From Acidobacteriota bacterium (GTDB taxonomy: Bacteria > Acidobacteriota > Vicinamibacteria > Vicinamibacterales > Fen-181): a DNA stretch of 33,891 nt. Below, in pieces: positions 1 to 7,751 of this stretch (the first letter of the stretch is position 1; each line of letters starts with the position of its first letter). Where the stretch lies: NCBI GenBank assembly GCA_025363775.1, contig JANYLG010000179.1:1-33891 (forward strand). Direction: 5' to 3'. The position numbers and the translations under genes are program-made. Under the pieces are notes generated by a model. The model made no database searches, was not told where the DNA came from, and saw only the letters and a program-made list of their open reading frames with translations.

Positions 1-15
1 GACCTTCGCTGTAGC

Positions 16-39
16 GCGCGGCCGGTCGACCGGCCGCGC
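16..39. repeat. 24-bp perfect GC-rich palindrome downstream of pal
   Basis: The two 12-base arms are exact reverse complements centred between positions 27 and 28 (core ggtcgacc). It lies about 95 bases past the pal stop on the minus strand, so it could form a very stable hairpin at the end of the pal transcript. No T-run follows on either strand, so it is not a textbook intrinsic terminator. The rest of 1-131 shows no gene I can support. Confidence 0.5.
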
Positions 40-131
40 CCAAGACAGATTCCAGGGGCCCTACGGACACTTGCTTCAACCGTGACGATCGCAGCCCTGG
101 AAGATGTCGATCGTCCCCAGGTGTCTCGTCG

Positions 132-710
132 CTACTTCGCGGTGATGATGAAGTGGCCCCGCCGGTTCTGTGACCAGCAGCCTTCGTTTTCATCGGAGCA
201 GAACGGCTGCTCCTTGCCCTTGCTGACGACCAGCAAACGGTCGGCGCCCACGCCGAGGCTCACCAGGTAGCTCTTCACGCCGGTCCCCCGCCGTTCACCG
301 AGCGCCAGGTTGTACTCGGCTGTGCCACGCGAGTCGCAGTGGCCTTCGACGGTGACCTTGACCGTCGCCCACTTCTTGAGCCAGTCCGCGTTCTTCTGCA
401 TCGCGGCCCGACCCTCCTCCTTCAGGTCTGACTTGTCGTACTCGAAGAACGCGTCGGTCAACGGCTTCTCGGCGTTCAGTTGGTCGAGCGTCTTGCCCGC
501 GAACAGTTGATCCTCGGTCAGGGGTGCCGGGGCTGGCGGTGCCGGAGGTGGAGGTGGTGGCGGTGGTGGCGGCGGTGGCGCCGGCGTGGCCGCTGGCGGC
601 GGTGCTGGCGGCGGAGCCGTCTGTGGCGGCGCTTTGTGGCAGCCGGCCGCGGCGATGCCAATAGCGGCTGCAACGCTTGCAGCTACCAGGATCCGAGCTA
701 GACGTGTCAT
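132..710 (-). CDS. pal: Peptidoglycan-associated lipoprotein Pal (OmpA-like)
   Basis: 192 aa. Pal is an outer-membrane lipoprotein that binds peptidoglycan and works with the Tol system in envelope constriction. The N-terminus is a lipoprotein-type signal with the candidate lipidated Cys at residue 24 (AAAGC), followed by a linker dominated by Pro and Ala (about residues 28-67, including an unbroken run of 12 Pro). The C-terminal OmpA/Pal domain (about 85-192) carries the peptidoglycan-binding signature around GHCDSRGTAEYN and LGERR. The start is ATG with a GAGGAG ribosome site just upstream (716-721). No tolB, tolA or ybgF lies within reach inside the window. A divergent methyltransferase gene lies upstream. 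The proline linker is encoded by a low-complexity GGC/GGT tract that produces long spurious antisense ORFs. Confidence 0.93.
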   Translation of the reverse strand: MTRLARILVAASVAAAIGIAAAGCHKAPPQTAPPPAPPPAATPAPPPPPPPPPPPPAPPAPAPLTEDQLFAGKTLDQLNAEKPLTDAFFEYDKSDLKEEGRAAMQKNADWLKKWATVKVTVEGHCDSRGTAEYNLALGERRGTGVKSYLVSLGVGADRLLVVSKGKEQPFCSDENEGCWSQNRRGHFIITAK

Positions 711-909
711 CGTGACTCTCCTCGAGCAGCCAATCTCGAGCGCGGCCGTGTTGTGGGGCAGGTCCTCCGTGAAAGGAAATCGACTGGCCGTTGGCCGCGA
801 TCAGACAGCAGGACGCCAGCTTATCGGTTTTGTTCACGGTGTGTCAAACGCCGTGCGTGGCTCGCGGCATCAGCGAAGGTCGTGCGTGCGCTCGCGCGGC
901 GGCTTCCGG

Positions 910-915
910 TAGAAT
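910..915 (+). promoter_or_regulatory. -10 element placed for a leaderless transcript
   Basis: TAGAAT lies exactly 6 bases before the GTG start at 922, and no Shine-Dalgarno sequence is visible. That geometry would put the transcription start at the first base of the start codon. No convincing -35 is seen. Confidence 0.4.
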
Positions 916-921
916 CTCGCC

Positions 922-1674
922 GTGGACCGACTCCTCGAAGCGACCTTCCGGGCCGAAACCCGACACTTCTGGTTCCGGGGGCTGCGCCGATTCGCGCGCC
1001 CCCTGCTGGCGGCCGCCGTCGCGGGGCGACCGCGGCCGCGGGTGCTCGACGCGGGATGCGGCACGGGCTGTAACCTGCGGCTCCTCCCGGAACTCGCCGG
1101 AGGCTACGGCTTCGACCTCAACCGGGTGGGCCTCCGCCATGCCCGTGAATCGGGGAACGCCCGCGTGGCGCGTGCGAGCGTGACCGCGATCCCGTTCGCC
1201 GACGCCGCGTTCGACGTGGTCACGTCGTTCGACGTGCTCTACGCGCTGACGGAGGACGATGCACGGCGGGCGATGTCGGAGATGGCGCGCGTGCTGAAGC
1301 CAGGAGGGACGCTGATCGTCAACGTCGCGGCGCTCGACATCCTCCGCGGCGGACACGCCGTGCTCGCCGAGGAGTTACGGCGATACGATCGGCGCATGCT
1401 GACGGACGCCGTGGCGGAGGCCGGCCTGCGGACGATCCGGCTGACGTATACGAACGCCTCGCTGTTCCCGGTGATCCTGGCCGCACGGGTCCTGCAGCGG
1501 GTGGCCGGCATGAACACGCCGGAAGAAACCGGGCGCGAGATCTCGGTGCCGCCAGCCCCCGTCAACGCCGTGCTCGATGCCATCCTCACCTTCGAGGCCT
1601 GCGCCCTGCGCGCCATCGACATGCCCTTTGGCAGTTCGCTCCTGTGCGCCGCCAGGAAGCCAGGCCACGACTGA
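922..1674 (+). CDS. Class I SAM-dependent methyltransferase
   Basis: 250 aa, GTG start. The glycine-rich SAM-binding motif I is VLDAGCGTGCN (about residues 40-50), followed by an acidic residue at the end of the next strand (GFDLN) and a motif around FDVVTSFDVLYAL. The fold is of the Methyltransf_11/UbiE type. Upstream of it, residues 1-35 (ETRHFWFRG) resemble the N-terminus of small-molecule methyltransferases acting on lipid or polyketide-like substrates, but the substrate cannot be read from sequence. The gene stands alone, convergent with larE. The upstream sequence lacks a ribosome-binding site, which together with the -10 element suggests a leaderless mRNA. Confidence 0.8.
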   Translation: MDRLLEATFRAETRHFWFRGLRRFARPLLAAAVAGRPRPRVLDAGCGTGCNLRLLPELAGGYGFDLNRVGLRHARESGNARVARASVTAIPFADAAFDVVTSFDVLYALTEDDARRAMSEMARVLKPGGTLIVNVAALDILRGGHAVLAEELRRYDRRMLTDAVAEAGLRTIRLTYTNASLFPVILAARVLQRVAGMNTPEETGREISVPPAPVNAVLDAILTFEACALRAIDMPFGSSLLCAARKPGHD

Positions 1675-1775
1675 ATTGGGGAACCGCGATTCTCGGCCGT
1701 GAAGGTCGGGGGCGCTGCCGGCGCTGGTCGGAAGTCGACATCGTGCCCGGCCGCGTACGGCGTGGCGCGCCGGGG

Positions 1776-2639
1776 CTACGACACCGCGCGCATCGGCAGC
1801 ACTTCGTTCAGGCTGCCTGTGCGGTAGCCCTGGAGGTCGAGACTGACGTAGCGATACCCGATCGTCTTCAGGTCCTTCACGATCGTGTCTCGCACGTCGT
1901 CTTCCAGAATACGGCGCATGTCGTCCGCGCTGACTTCCAGCCGGGCGACGTCGCCGTGATGCCGGACGCGGCAGTGGCGGAAGCCGAGCGAGTGCAGGAC
2001 GTCCTCCGCCTGCTCGATCATCTTCAGTTTCTCGACGGTGACTTCGGCGCCATAGGGAATTCGCGATGACAGGCAGGCCGAAGCCGGCTCATCCCACGTC
2101 GGCAGTTCGAGTCGCCGCGACAACTGGCGGATCTCCGCCTTGGTGAGACCGGCTTCGTCGAGCGGGCTGCGAACGCCGTACTCCCGTGCGGCCTCCCGGC
2201 CCGGTCGATAGTCGCCCCGGTCGTCGGCGTTGTTGCCGTCCACGACCGCAGCAAGCCCGCGATCGCGGGCGAGCGACGTGAGACGGCCAAACAACTCCTG
2301 CTTGCAGTAGTAGCAGCGGTTGGACGGGTTGGCGCGGTACTCCGGCCGCTCCATCTCCGAGGTCGCCAGGAACTCGTGGTGAAGCTTGAAGTCGCGGGCG
2401 ATCCTGAGCGCAAGCTCGCGGTGCCTGGTCGGATAGCTCGGGCTGTCGGCGGTCACGCAGAGCGCGCGGTCGCCGAGCACCTCGGTCGCCATGGCGGCCA
2501 GGTAGGCGCTGTCCACGCCTCCACTGAACGCCACGACCACCGACCCGATCTGCTGGAGGAGGTGCCGAAGCGCCTGGTCTTTCAGGTCCAGCGAATCGCC
2601 ACCGTCGTTTGTCGTGCCCCGTGTCGCTTGGTCAGTCAC
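1776..2639 (-). CDS. larE: LarE-type ATP-dependent sacrificial sulfur transferase (PP-loop)
   Basis: 287 aa from a GTG start whose GTGA overlaps the TGA of the upstream LysW-like gene; the much longer upstream reading frame is low-complexity and not credible. In lactate racemase maturation, LarE adenylates a pyridinium carboxylate and donates sulfur to build the nickel-pincer cofactor. The PP-loop SGGVDS is at residues 39-44. Three cysteines stand out: C109 and C112 in NRCYYCK, and C189 in SACLSSR. A CxxC plus a third Cys suggests the class of LarE thought to hold a 4Fe-4S cluster and recycle sulfur, rather than the single-Cys sacrificial type (family knowledge recalled, not checked). larB, larC and larA are not in the window, so the acceptor is unknown. 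Translational coupling implies a shared process with the zinc-ribbon protein. Confidence 0.85.
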   Translation of the reverse strand: MTDQATRGTTNDGGDSLDLKDQALRHLLQQIGSVVVAFSGGVDSAYLAAMATEVLGDRALCVTADSPSYPTRHRELALRIARDFKLHHEFLATSEMERPEYRANPSNRCYYCKQELFGRLTSLARDRGLAAVVDGNNADDRGDYRPGREAAREYGVRSPLDEAGLTKAEIRQLSRRLELPTWDEPASACLSSRIPYGAEVTVEKLKMIEQAEDVLHSLGFRHCRVRHHGDVARLEVSADDMRRILEDDVRDTIVKDLKTIGYRYVSLDLQGYRTGSLNEVLPMRAVS

Positions 2640-2845
2640 TCGTCCTCGTCCTCGTCGAGTTCGTCCTCGTCCTCGTCTTCGTCGAGTTCGTCCTCGTTCT
2701 CTTCCGGCGCGACATCGAGTTCGACCGGGACGACGCTGGTCACCTCGAGATGGCTGCCGCATTCAGAACAGCTGATCAGGTCGCCCTTCTCGATGTCGTC
2801 TTCATCTACTTCGACATCGGCTTCGCACTCTGGGCACATGGCCAT
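2636..2845 (-). CDS. LysW-like zinc-ribbon amino-group carrier protein with acidic tail
   Basis: 69 aa. Two CPxC/CxxC knuckles (MCPECE and SCSECG) form a zinc ribbon like that of LysW, the carrier protein that holds the amino group of aminoadipate or glutamate during AAA-pathway lysine/arginine synthesis. After the ribbon (LEVTSVVPVELD) comes a purely acidic tail made of E, D and two L residues and ending in DEDEDE, instead of the usual EDWGE terminus; a C-terminal Glu is kept. I chose the ATG at 2845 because it sits 6 bases from a strong AGGAGG (2852-2857); the ATG at 2851 touches that site directly. The tail is encoded by a GTCCTC-like hexamer tract. No lysX/argX ligase is nearby. The stop overlaps the larE start. 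Confidence 0.75.
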   Translation of the reverse strand: MAMCPECEADVEVDEDDIEKGDLISCSECGSHLEVTSVVPVELDVAPEENEDELDEDEDEDELDEDEDE

Positions 2846-2943
2846 ACCCATCCTCCTGGGGTGGTTGCCCGCGTCAAGACCGGCTCGCCCCCGGACTCGA
2901 CAACGACCGTCCCGACGAAACGTTGCGGCGAGAGTGGGGTCGG

Positions 2944-2973
2944 ATTATAGCGAGATCGAATCAGATCCTGCAA
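2944..2973 (-). promoter_or_regulatory. Sigma-70-type promoter of the LysW-like/larE operon
   Basis: On the minus strand TTGCAG (2973-2968), an 18-base spacer and a perfect TATAAT (2949-2944). Transcription would begin near 2937, leaving a leader of about 90 bases before the ATG at 2845. It lies in the divergent gap shared with the receiver-PilZ gene. Confidence 0.55.
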
Positions 2974-3034
2974 TCTGCCCACCCACGCCCGTCGGTCTAA
3001 CGTCCCATGCTGGCTCTCCCGATAAGGAAGATCG

Positions 3035-3751
3035 ATGACGTCCGGGAGGGCTCCGACGAAGACCGTCCTGATTGCCGATGACGCAGAGTTCGTGCGCGAG
3101 CGGTTCCAAACTGCCATCCAGGAAGCCGGCCACCGGGCGGTCACCGCCAGGAGCGGCGTGGAGCTCCTCGGCCGCGTGCGTGCCGACCTCGAGGAACTCG
3201 ACCTGCTCGTCCTCGATCTGCGGCTGCCCTTTGCGTCCGGGGTCGAACTCGTTCGCGCGGTTCGCAAGCTGGACGGCGGTCGCATCCCGATCCTCGTCTT
3301 CAGCGGGACGATCACCAGCGCGGAAGAAGTCCGTGAACTCGCGGCCCTCGGCGTGGCAGGCTATATCAACGAGTATAGCGCGGTGCAGCACATCCTGCCG
3401 TCACTCGCGCCGCACCTTTTCCCCGACAACTTCAACCGCCGCTCCAGCCCGCGCGTCGTGCTCAGCGTCCCGGTGGCGTACCGCTTCGGCGATACCATCA
3501 CCGCCGTGCTCATGCTGACCCTCGGGAAGGGAGGTCTGAGCATCAGGACGATGAGCCCGCTGCAGGTCGGATCGAAGACGCGGGTCCGGTTCCGCATGCC
3601 CGGCGCCCGCCGGGAAGTCGAAGCCGATGCGAAGGTGACGTGGAGCGACGGTCGGATAGGCATGGGCCTGGAGTTCGAGCGACTCGACGCGATCGACCAG
3701 GACGCGATCGACGAGTTCGTGGACGGCCACTTCTTCACCGCTCAGGGATAG
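3035..3751 (+). CDS. Response-regulator receiver domain fused to PilZ domain
   Basis: 238 aa, ATG preceded by AAGGAAG. The receiver domain (about 8-125) has the acidic pair D15/D16, phospho-acceptor D61 in LVLDLRLP and S90 in VFSGT. The normally invariant Lys of the YLxK motif is E113 (GYINEY), so phosphorylation-driven switching may be altered. The PilZ domain (about 133-235) has the first c-di-GMP motif, RRSSPR at 135-140, but the second motif, usually (D/N)xSxxG, reads TLGKGG at 162-167. Binding of c-di-GMP is therefore doubtful. No histidine kinase is adjacent. It is divergent from the LysW-like/larE operon. A cytoplasmic signalling protein, possibly for motility or surface traits, but the output is unknown. 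Confidence 0.88.
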   Translation: MTSGRAPTKTVLIADDAEFVRERFQTAIQEAGHRAVTARSGVELLGRVRADLEELDLLVLDLRLPFASGVELVRAVRKLDGGRIPILVFSGTITSAEEVRELAALGVAGYINEYSAVQHILPSLAPHLFPDNFNRRSSPRVVLSVPVAYRFGDTITAVLMLTLGKGGLSIRTMSPLQVGSKTRVRFRMPGARREVEADAKVTWSDGRIGMGLEFERLDAIDQDAIDEFVDGHFFTAQG

Positions 3752-3768
3752 CCGGCAGCGCCTGGCGT

Positions 3769-3797
3769 TTGCATCCGACCCTTTCCCCCGCTACAGT
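3769..3797 (+). promoter_or_regulatory. Promoter for the CorC-like gene, leaderless geometry
   Basis: TTGCAT (3769-3774), a 17-base spacer and TACAGT (3792-3797), which ends 6 bases before the ATG at 3804. No Shine-Dalgarno sequence is present, so transcription may start at the start codon itself. Confidence 0.4.
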
Positions 3798-3803
3798 TCT
3801 GGC

Positions 3804-5132
3804 ATGAATCAGGCGTCGATCGACATCGCCGGACGGTTCGCTGCCGTGCTCCTGCTGGTGTGCGCCAACGGCTTTTTCGTCGCGGCCGAATTTGCGCTCG
3901 TCACGGTGCGAAAGACGCGAATCAACCAGTTGATTGCAGAAGGGAATCGACGCGCGATCGGGGTGCGCGACGCGATTGCCGAGCCGGATCGCTTCATCGC
4001 CGCCACCCAGGTCGGCATCACCATGGCGAGCCTGGCGCTCGGCTGGGTCGGTGAGCCCGCTGTGGCGAGATCGATCGAGCCGCTCCTGGCGTACCTGCCG
4101 ACCGAGTGGGCGCGGGTCGGCGCCCATTCCATCGGGATCGGCATCTCCTTCGCCTTCATCACCTCGCTGCACGTCGTCGTGGGCGAACTGGCGCCGAAGA
4201 CGATTGCGCTCCAGTACGCCGAGAAGACCGCGCTGCTGGTGACAGCGCCCACCCGCCTCTTCATGACGGCGCTGTGGCCGTTCATCGCGTTGCTCAACGG
4301 TCTCGGCACGCGGCTGGTCAGGATGCTCGGCCTCCGGGCGCCGAGCCGCCACTCGATGGTCCACTCCGAAGAGGAACTGAAGATGCTCGTGACCGCCAGC
4401 CAGGAAGCGGGCGTGCTCGAGGAAGACGAAGAGCAGATGCTCCATCGCGTCTTCGGCTTCGGCGACCTGACCGCGGGCCAGGTGATGGTGCCGCGCACCG
4501 AGATGAACGGCATCTGGGCGGACGCCACGCTGACGCAACTGATCGAACTGGTGTCGCGCCAGCCGCATCCGTGGCTCCCGGTGTACGGCAATGGCCTGGA
4601 CGACATCCTCGGGTTCCTCCACGTGGAGGATGTCTTCCCTGCGCTCAGTCAGCCGCCCGCGCAGTTTCGCGTCACCGATTACCTGCGCGAGGCCATGACC
4701 GTGCCCGAGACACTCAACGCTGACGACGTGCTCGAGGAGATGAGGCGCCACGGGACGCACCACGCGGTGGTCATCGACGAGTACGGCGGGACGGCCGGCC
4801 TGGTCACGTTCGAAGGGCTGATGGAGCGAATCGTCGGCGAGGTGGGCAGCGAGTTCAACCCGGGTCGCACGAGGATCTCGGTGCTGCCTGACGGGTCGGC
4901 CCTGATCGATGGCCTGGCGCTGACCACCGACGTGAACGTCCAGTTCGGCCTGCACATCGACGAAGACGTGTATACGACCGTCGGGGGATTCGTGCTCGGC
5001 CAACTCGGTCGCCGCGCACGCCTGGGCGACCGGGTTGAGGTCGAAGGACGCACGCTGCGCGTCGAAGCGCTCGACCGCCTCCGGGTGGCGCGCGCCTACC
5101 TCTCCGGCCCCAGACGGGGTCGGGAGGAGTAG
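3804..5132 (+). CDS. CNNM/CBS/CorC-HlyC family membrane protein
   Basis: 442 aa. The order is a CNNM (DUF21) transmembrane domain (about 1-195) opening with the family signature around NGFFVAAEFALVTVRKTR, a paired CBS module (about 215-340; DEYGGTAGLVTFEG is typical of the second CBS), and a C-terminal CorC_HlyC domain (about 350-435). Family members are often annotated as hemolysins, but the better-supported roles are magnesium/cobalt efflux or ion homeostasis in the inner membrane, with CBS domains sensing nucleotides. The gene is full length for the family. It converges on the P-type ATPase gene with only 21 bases between stops, and has its own likely promoter. Confidence 0.9.
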   Translation: MNQASIDIAGRFAAVLLLVCANGFFVAAEFALVTVRKTRINQLIAEGNRRAIGVRDAIAEPDRFIAATQVGITMASLALGWVGEPAVARSIEPLLAYLPTEWARVGAHSIGIGISFAFITSLHVVVGELAPKTIALQYAEKTALLVTAPTRLFMTALWPFIALLNGLGTRLVRMLGLRAPSRHSMVHSEEELKMLVTASQEAGVLEEDEEQMLHRVFGFGDLTAGQVMVPRTEMNGIWADATLTQLIELVSRQPHPWLPVYGNGLDDILGFLHVEDVFPALSQPPAQFRVTDYLREAMTVPETLNADDVLEEMRRHGTHHAVVIDEYGGTAGLVTFEGLMERIVGEVGSEFNPGRTRISVLPDGSALIDGLALTTDVNVQFGLHIDEDVYTTVGGFVLGQLGRRARLGDRVEVEGRTLRVEALDRLRVARAYLSGPRRGREE

Positions 5133-5153
5133 AAGCGGTGGCCACTGGTTCTG

Positions 5154-7301
5154 TCAGTCGCTTTCCAGCAGCCGCAGGCCGTTGGCAATCACGAGGAGGG
5201 ACGCCCCCATGTCGGCGGCGACCGCCATCCACAACGTCGCCGCACCGGCGATCGCCAAGCCAAGGAACAAGGCCTTCAGGCCCAGGGCAACGGCGATGTT
5301 CGTCCGGATGTTGCGGACGGTCGCCCGGCCGAGGCGCAGGAAGTAGGGGACGGCCAGCAGTTCGTCCGCCATCAGCGCGACGTCTGCGGTCTCCAGCGCC
5401 GCGTCGGTCCCGGCGGCACCCATCGCGATGCCGACGTCGGCAGCGGCCAGCGCGGGCGCGTCGTTGACGCCGTCACCCACCATCGCCACCGCGCCGTACC
5501 GCCGCTTGAGGTCTTCGATTGCCGCCACCTTGTCGGCGGGCAGCAGTTCGGCGCGCCATTCGTCCAGGCCAAGCGCCGAGCCGATGGCAGCAGCCGTCTG
5601 CGCGTTGTCGCCGGTCAGCATCACCACGCGTTCAATCCCGCCCTGGCGCAGACGGCTGACGGCCGCGCGGCCCGAGTCGCGGATCGCGTCCGCGACACCG
5701 ATGATCCCGACGATCCGTCTGCCGCGCGCGACGAGAACAGCCGTGCGGCCGGCGCGGCCCAGATCGTCGAGCTGCCGGTCGATCGCGGGCGAGCACAGCG
5801 CCCGCTCTTCGAAGAGTCGATGGTTCCCGACGAGGACGTGCTCGCCCCCGACGCTGGCTTCCGCACCAAGACCAGGCAGCGCGCGGAACCCCTCGCCAGC
5901 CGGGAGCCGAGAGTCGTCGTGCCGGGCACGACGGAGAATGGCGCGGGCAACGGGATGCTCGGACCGCGCTTCGACCGCGGCCGCGAGGCGCAGGATCTCG
6001 GTGGGCACCACGCCGTTCACGGAAATCACGTCCACCACCTCGGGATGCCCCCGCGTCAGGGTGCCTGTCTTGTCGAACGCCACCACGCGCACCTCCGCCG
6101 TGCGCTCGAGGTGAGCCCCTCCCTTGATCAGCACACCGCGCCGGGCGGCGCCGGCCAGTGCCGACACGATCGAGACGGGCGTGGAGATCACCAGGGCGCA
6201 CGGGCACGAGATGACGAGGAGCACCAGCGCGCGGTAGAACCACGATCCCCACGGCTGACCGAAGAGCGCTGGCGCTATCAGGGCGACCATCGCGGCGGCG
6301 ACGATCACGGCTGGCGTGTAGTACCGCGCGAAGCGCTCGACGAAGCCCTGTGATGGAGCCCGCTGGGCCTGCGCCACCTCGACCAGGTTGATGATGCGGG
6401 CCATCGTCGTGTCGCGGCCCAGTCGCGTCACGCGAATCTCCAGGGCGCCATGGCCGTTGATCGTCCCGGCGAACAGGTCGTCGCCCACGCGCTTGTCGAC
6501 CGGCAGGGATTCGCCGGTGATGGGCGCCTGGTTCACATCGCTCCCACCGTCGGTGATCCGCCCGTCGATCGGGATCTTCTCGCCGGGCTTCACGATGATC
6601 GTGTCGCCGACGATCAGTTCGTCCACGGGGACACGCTGCTCGCGGCCGTCGCGACGGACCAGCGCGTCGGCGGGCGCCAGTTCCATCAGCGCGCGAATCG
6701 CGTGGCGAGCGCGGTCCATGCTGCGCGTTTCGAGCCACTGGGCCAGGGCGAACAGGAAGATCACCGCGGCCGCTTCCGACCATTCGCCGATGATCATCGC
6801 GCCGGCCACGGCGACGAGCATCAGCACGTTGATGTCGAGCGAGAACGCGCGCGCCGACGACCAGGCGCGCCGGACCGTGTTGACGCCTCCGGCGCCGATG
6901 GCGAACAGGTACGCGGGGATGACCAGGCCGGGCCCCACCCCCCCGACGTGCATGAGGAAACCGGCCGCGAAAGCGATGCCCGATAGCGCGACCAGGCGCA
7001 CCCGGCTGGACGAGCCCAGGCTGATCGGGGTGGACAAGGATTCGTGTTCGAGCCAGGCGCGCATGCCGGTGGCGTTCACCGCATCGGCAACCGCCGCGGC
7101 TGAGAGGCGGGAGGCATCGTGCGTCACCCGCAGTCGCTGGTTGAGGATGTCCGCCGTAAACCGCTCGAGTCCCGGGAGGTGAGACAGGCGCCGTTCGAGG
7201 AGCTGCACTTCATCGTGGCAGTCCATCCCCTCGATTCGGTAGGTCGACTCGGTGTGCACCTCGCACACCGTGCAGGCGACCGTGTCGGCGCGAGCCGTCA
7301 T
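5154..7301 (-). CDS. P1B-type heavy-metal-translocating ATPase (Zn/Cd/Pb/Co class)
   Basis: 715 aa. An inner-membrane pump exporting divalent soft metals at the cost of ATP. Features in order: a short CTVC motif at residues 10-13; one HMA-like domain with GMDCHDE at 25-31 (CxxE in place of CxxC, as in many ZntA-type pumps); transmembrane segments; TGES actuator loop; CPC metal-site motif in SCPCAL near 365; phosphorylation motif DKTGTLT near 409; and hinge GDGVNDAP near 608. The CPC motif and pairing with an SmtB-like regulator favour Zn(II)/Cd(II)/Pb(II) over Cu(I). The ATG overlaps the arsR stop (ATGA), so the two are co-translated, with the regulator first. Confidence 0.93.
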   Translation of the reverse strand: MTARADTVACTVCEVHTESTYRIEGMDCHDEVQLLERRLSHLPGLERFTADILNQRLRVTHDASRLSAAAVADAVNATGMRAWLEHESLSTPISLGSSSRVRLVALSGIAFAAGFLMHVGGVGPGLVIPAYLFAIGAGGVNTVRRAWSSARAFSLDINVLMLVAVAGAMIIGEWSEAAAVIFLFALAQWLETRSMDRARHAIRALMELAPADALVRRDGREQRVPVDELIVGDTIIVKPGEKIPIDGRITDGGSDVNQAPITGESLPVDKRVGDDLFAGTINGHGALEIRVTRLGRDTTMARIINLVEVAQAQRAPSQGFVERFARYYTPAVIVAAAMVALIAPALFGQPWGSWFYRALVLLVISCPCALVISTPVSIVSALAGAARRGVLIKGGAHLERTAEVRVVAFDKTGTLTRGHPEVVDVISVNGVVPTEILRLAAAVEARSEHPVARAILRRARHDDSRLPAGEGFRALPGLGAEASVGGEHVLVGNHRLFEERALCSPAIDRQLDDLGRAGRTAVLVARGRRIVGIIGVADAIRDSGRAAVSRLRQGGIERVVMLTGDNAQTAAAIGSALGLDEWRAELLPADKVAAIEDLKRRYGAVAMVGDGVNDAPALAAADVGIAMGAAGTDAALETADVALMADELLAVPYFLRLGRATVRNIRTNIAVALGLKALFLGLAIAGAATLWMAVAADMGASLLVIANGLRLLESD

Positions 7302-7732
7302 CGGGGCGTCCTCCCGGTGGCGGCTGGCGACCCGCCGCTGGCTTCATCCACGTGGCGGAGCCCCTCGTCAAAGAGCGTGATGATGTGGCCATCGTCGAGC
7401 GCATAGAACATCATCCGGCCATCGCGGCGCGACCGCACGAGACGCAGGTTGCGGAGCAGCCGGAGCTGGTGGGACACGGCCGACTCGGTCAGGCCAAGCA
7501 GCGTGGCCAGGTCGCACACGCAGAGTTCGTCGCGCGACAGCGCATCGAGGATGCGCACGCGGGTCGGATCGCCGAGCAGACGGAACGTCTCGGAGAGCGC
7601 GCTGACCTGTCGCGAGCCGATGAGTGCCGCGCGGACGCGCTCGACCCGGGCGGCGTCGGCGATGAAGACCTCACAGGCGTCGGGGTCGCGGGTCTCGGCA
7701 TGCGGGTCCTGGACGGCGGGGTCTCTTATCAT
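7298..7732 (-). CDS. ArsR/SmtB-family metal-sensing repressor
   Basis: 144 aa, winged-helix repressor expected to leave DNA on binding Zn, Cd or Pb. The DNA-reading helix is around TESAVSHQLRLLR. Two metal sites are visible. The alpha3-type site has C71 and C73 in ELCVCDL with C20 in the N-terminal arm. The alpha5 site follows the D-x-H-x10-H-x2-E spacing exactly: D114, H116, H127, E130. SmtB and CadC are the classic relatives carrying both types. The ATG has AGGAGG 5 bases upstream (7738-7743). It is the first gene of the efflux operon and lies next to a 16-bp palindrome likely to be its operator. Confidence 0.93.
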   Translation of the reverse strand: MIRDPAVQDPHAETRDPDACEVFIADAARVERVRAALIGSRQVSALSETFRLLGDPTRVRILDALSRDELCVCDLATLLGLTESAVSHQLRLLRNLRLVRSRRDGRMMFYALDDGHIITLFDEGLRHVDEASGGSPAATGRTPR

Positions 7733-7751
7733 TGGCCCCTCCTGCTAATGA

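Noticed and set aside
16-39. Intrinsic terminator for pal
   Set aside because: A strong hairpin but no U-run on either strand; kept only as a palindrome.
2640-2762. Longer larE start giving an Arg/Gly-rich N-terminus
   Set aside because: That stretch is the frame-shifted reading of the LysW-like acidic tail; the GTG at 2639 overlaps the upstream stop as in coupled genes.
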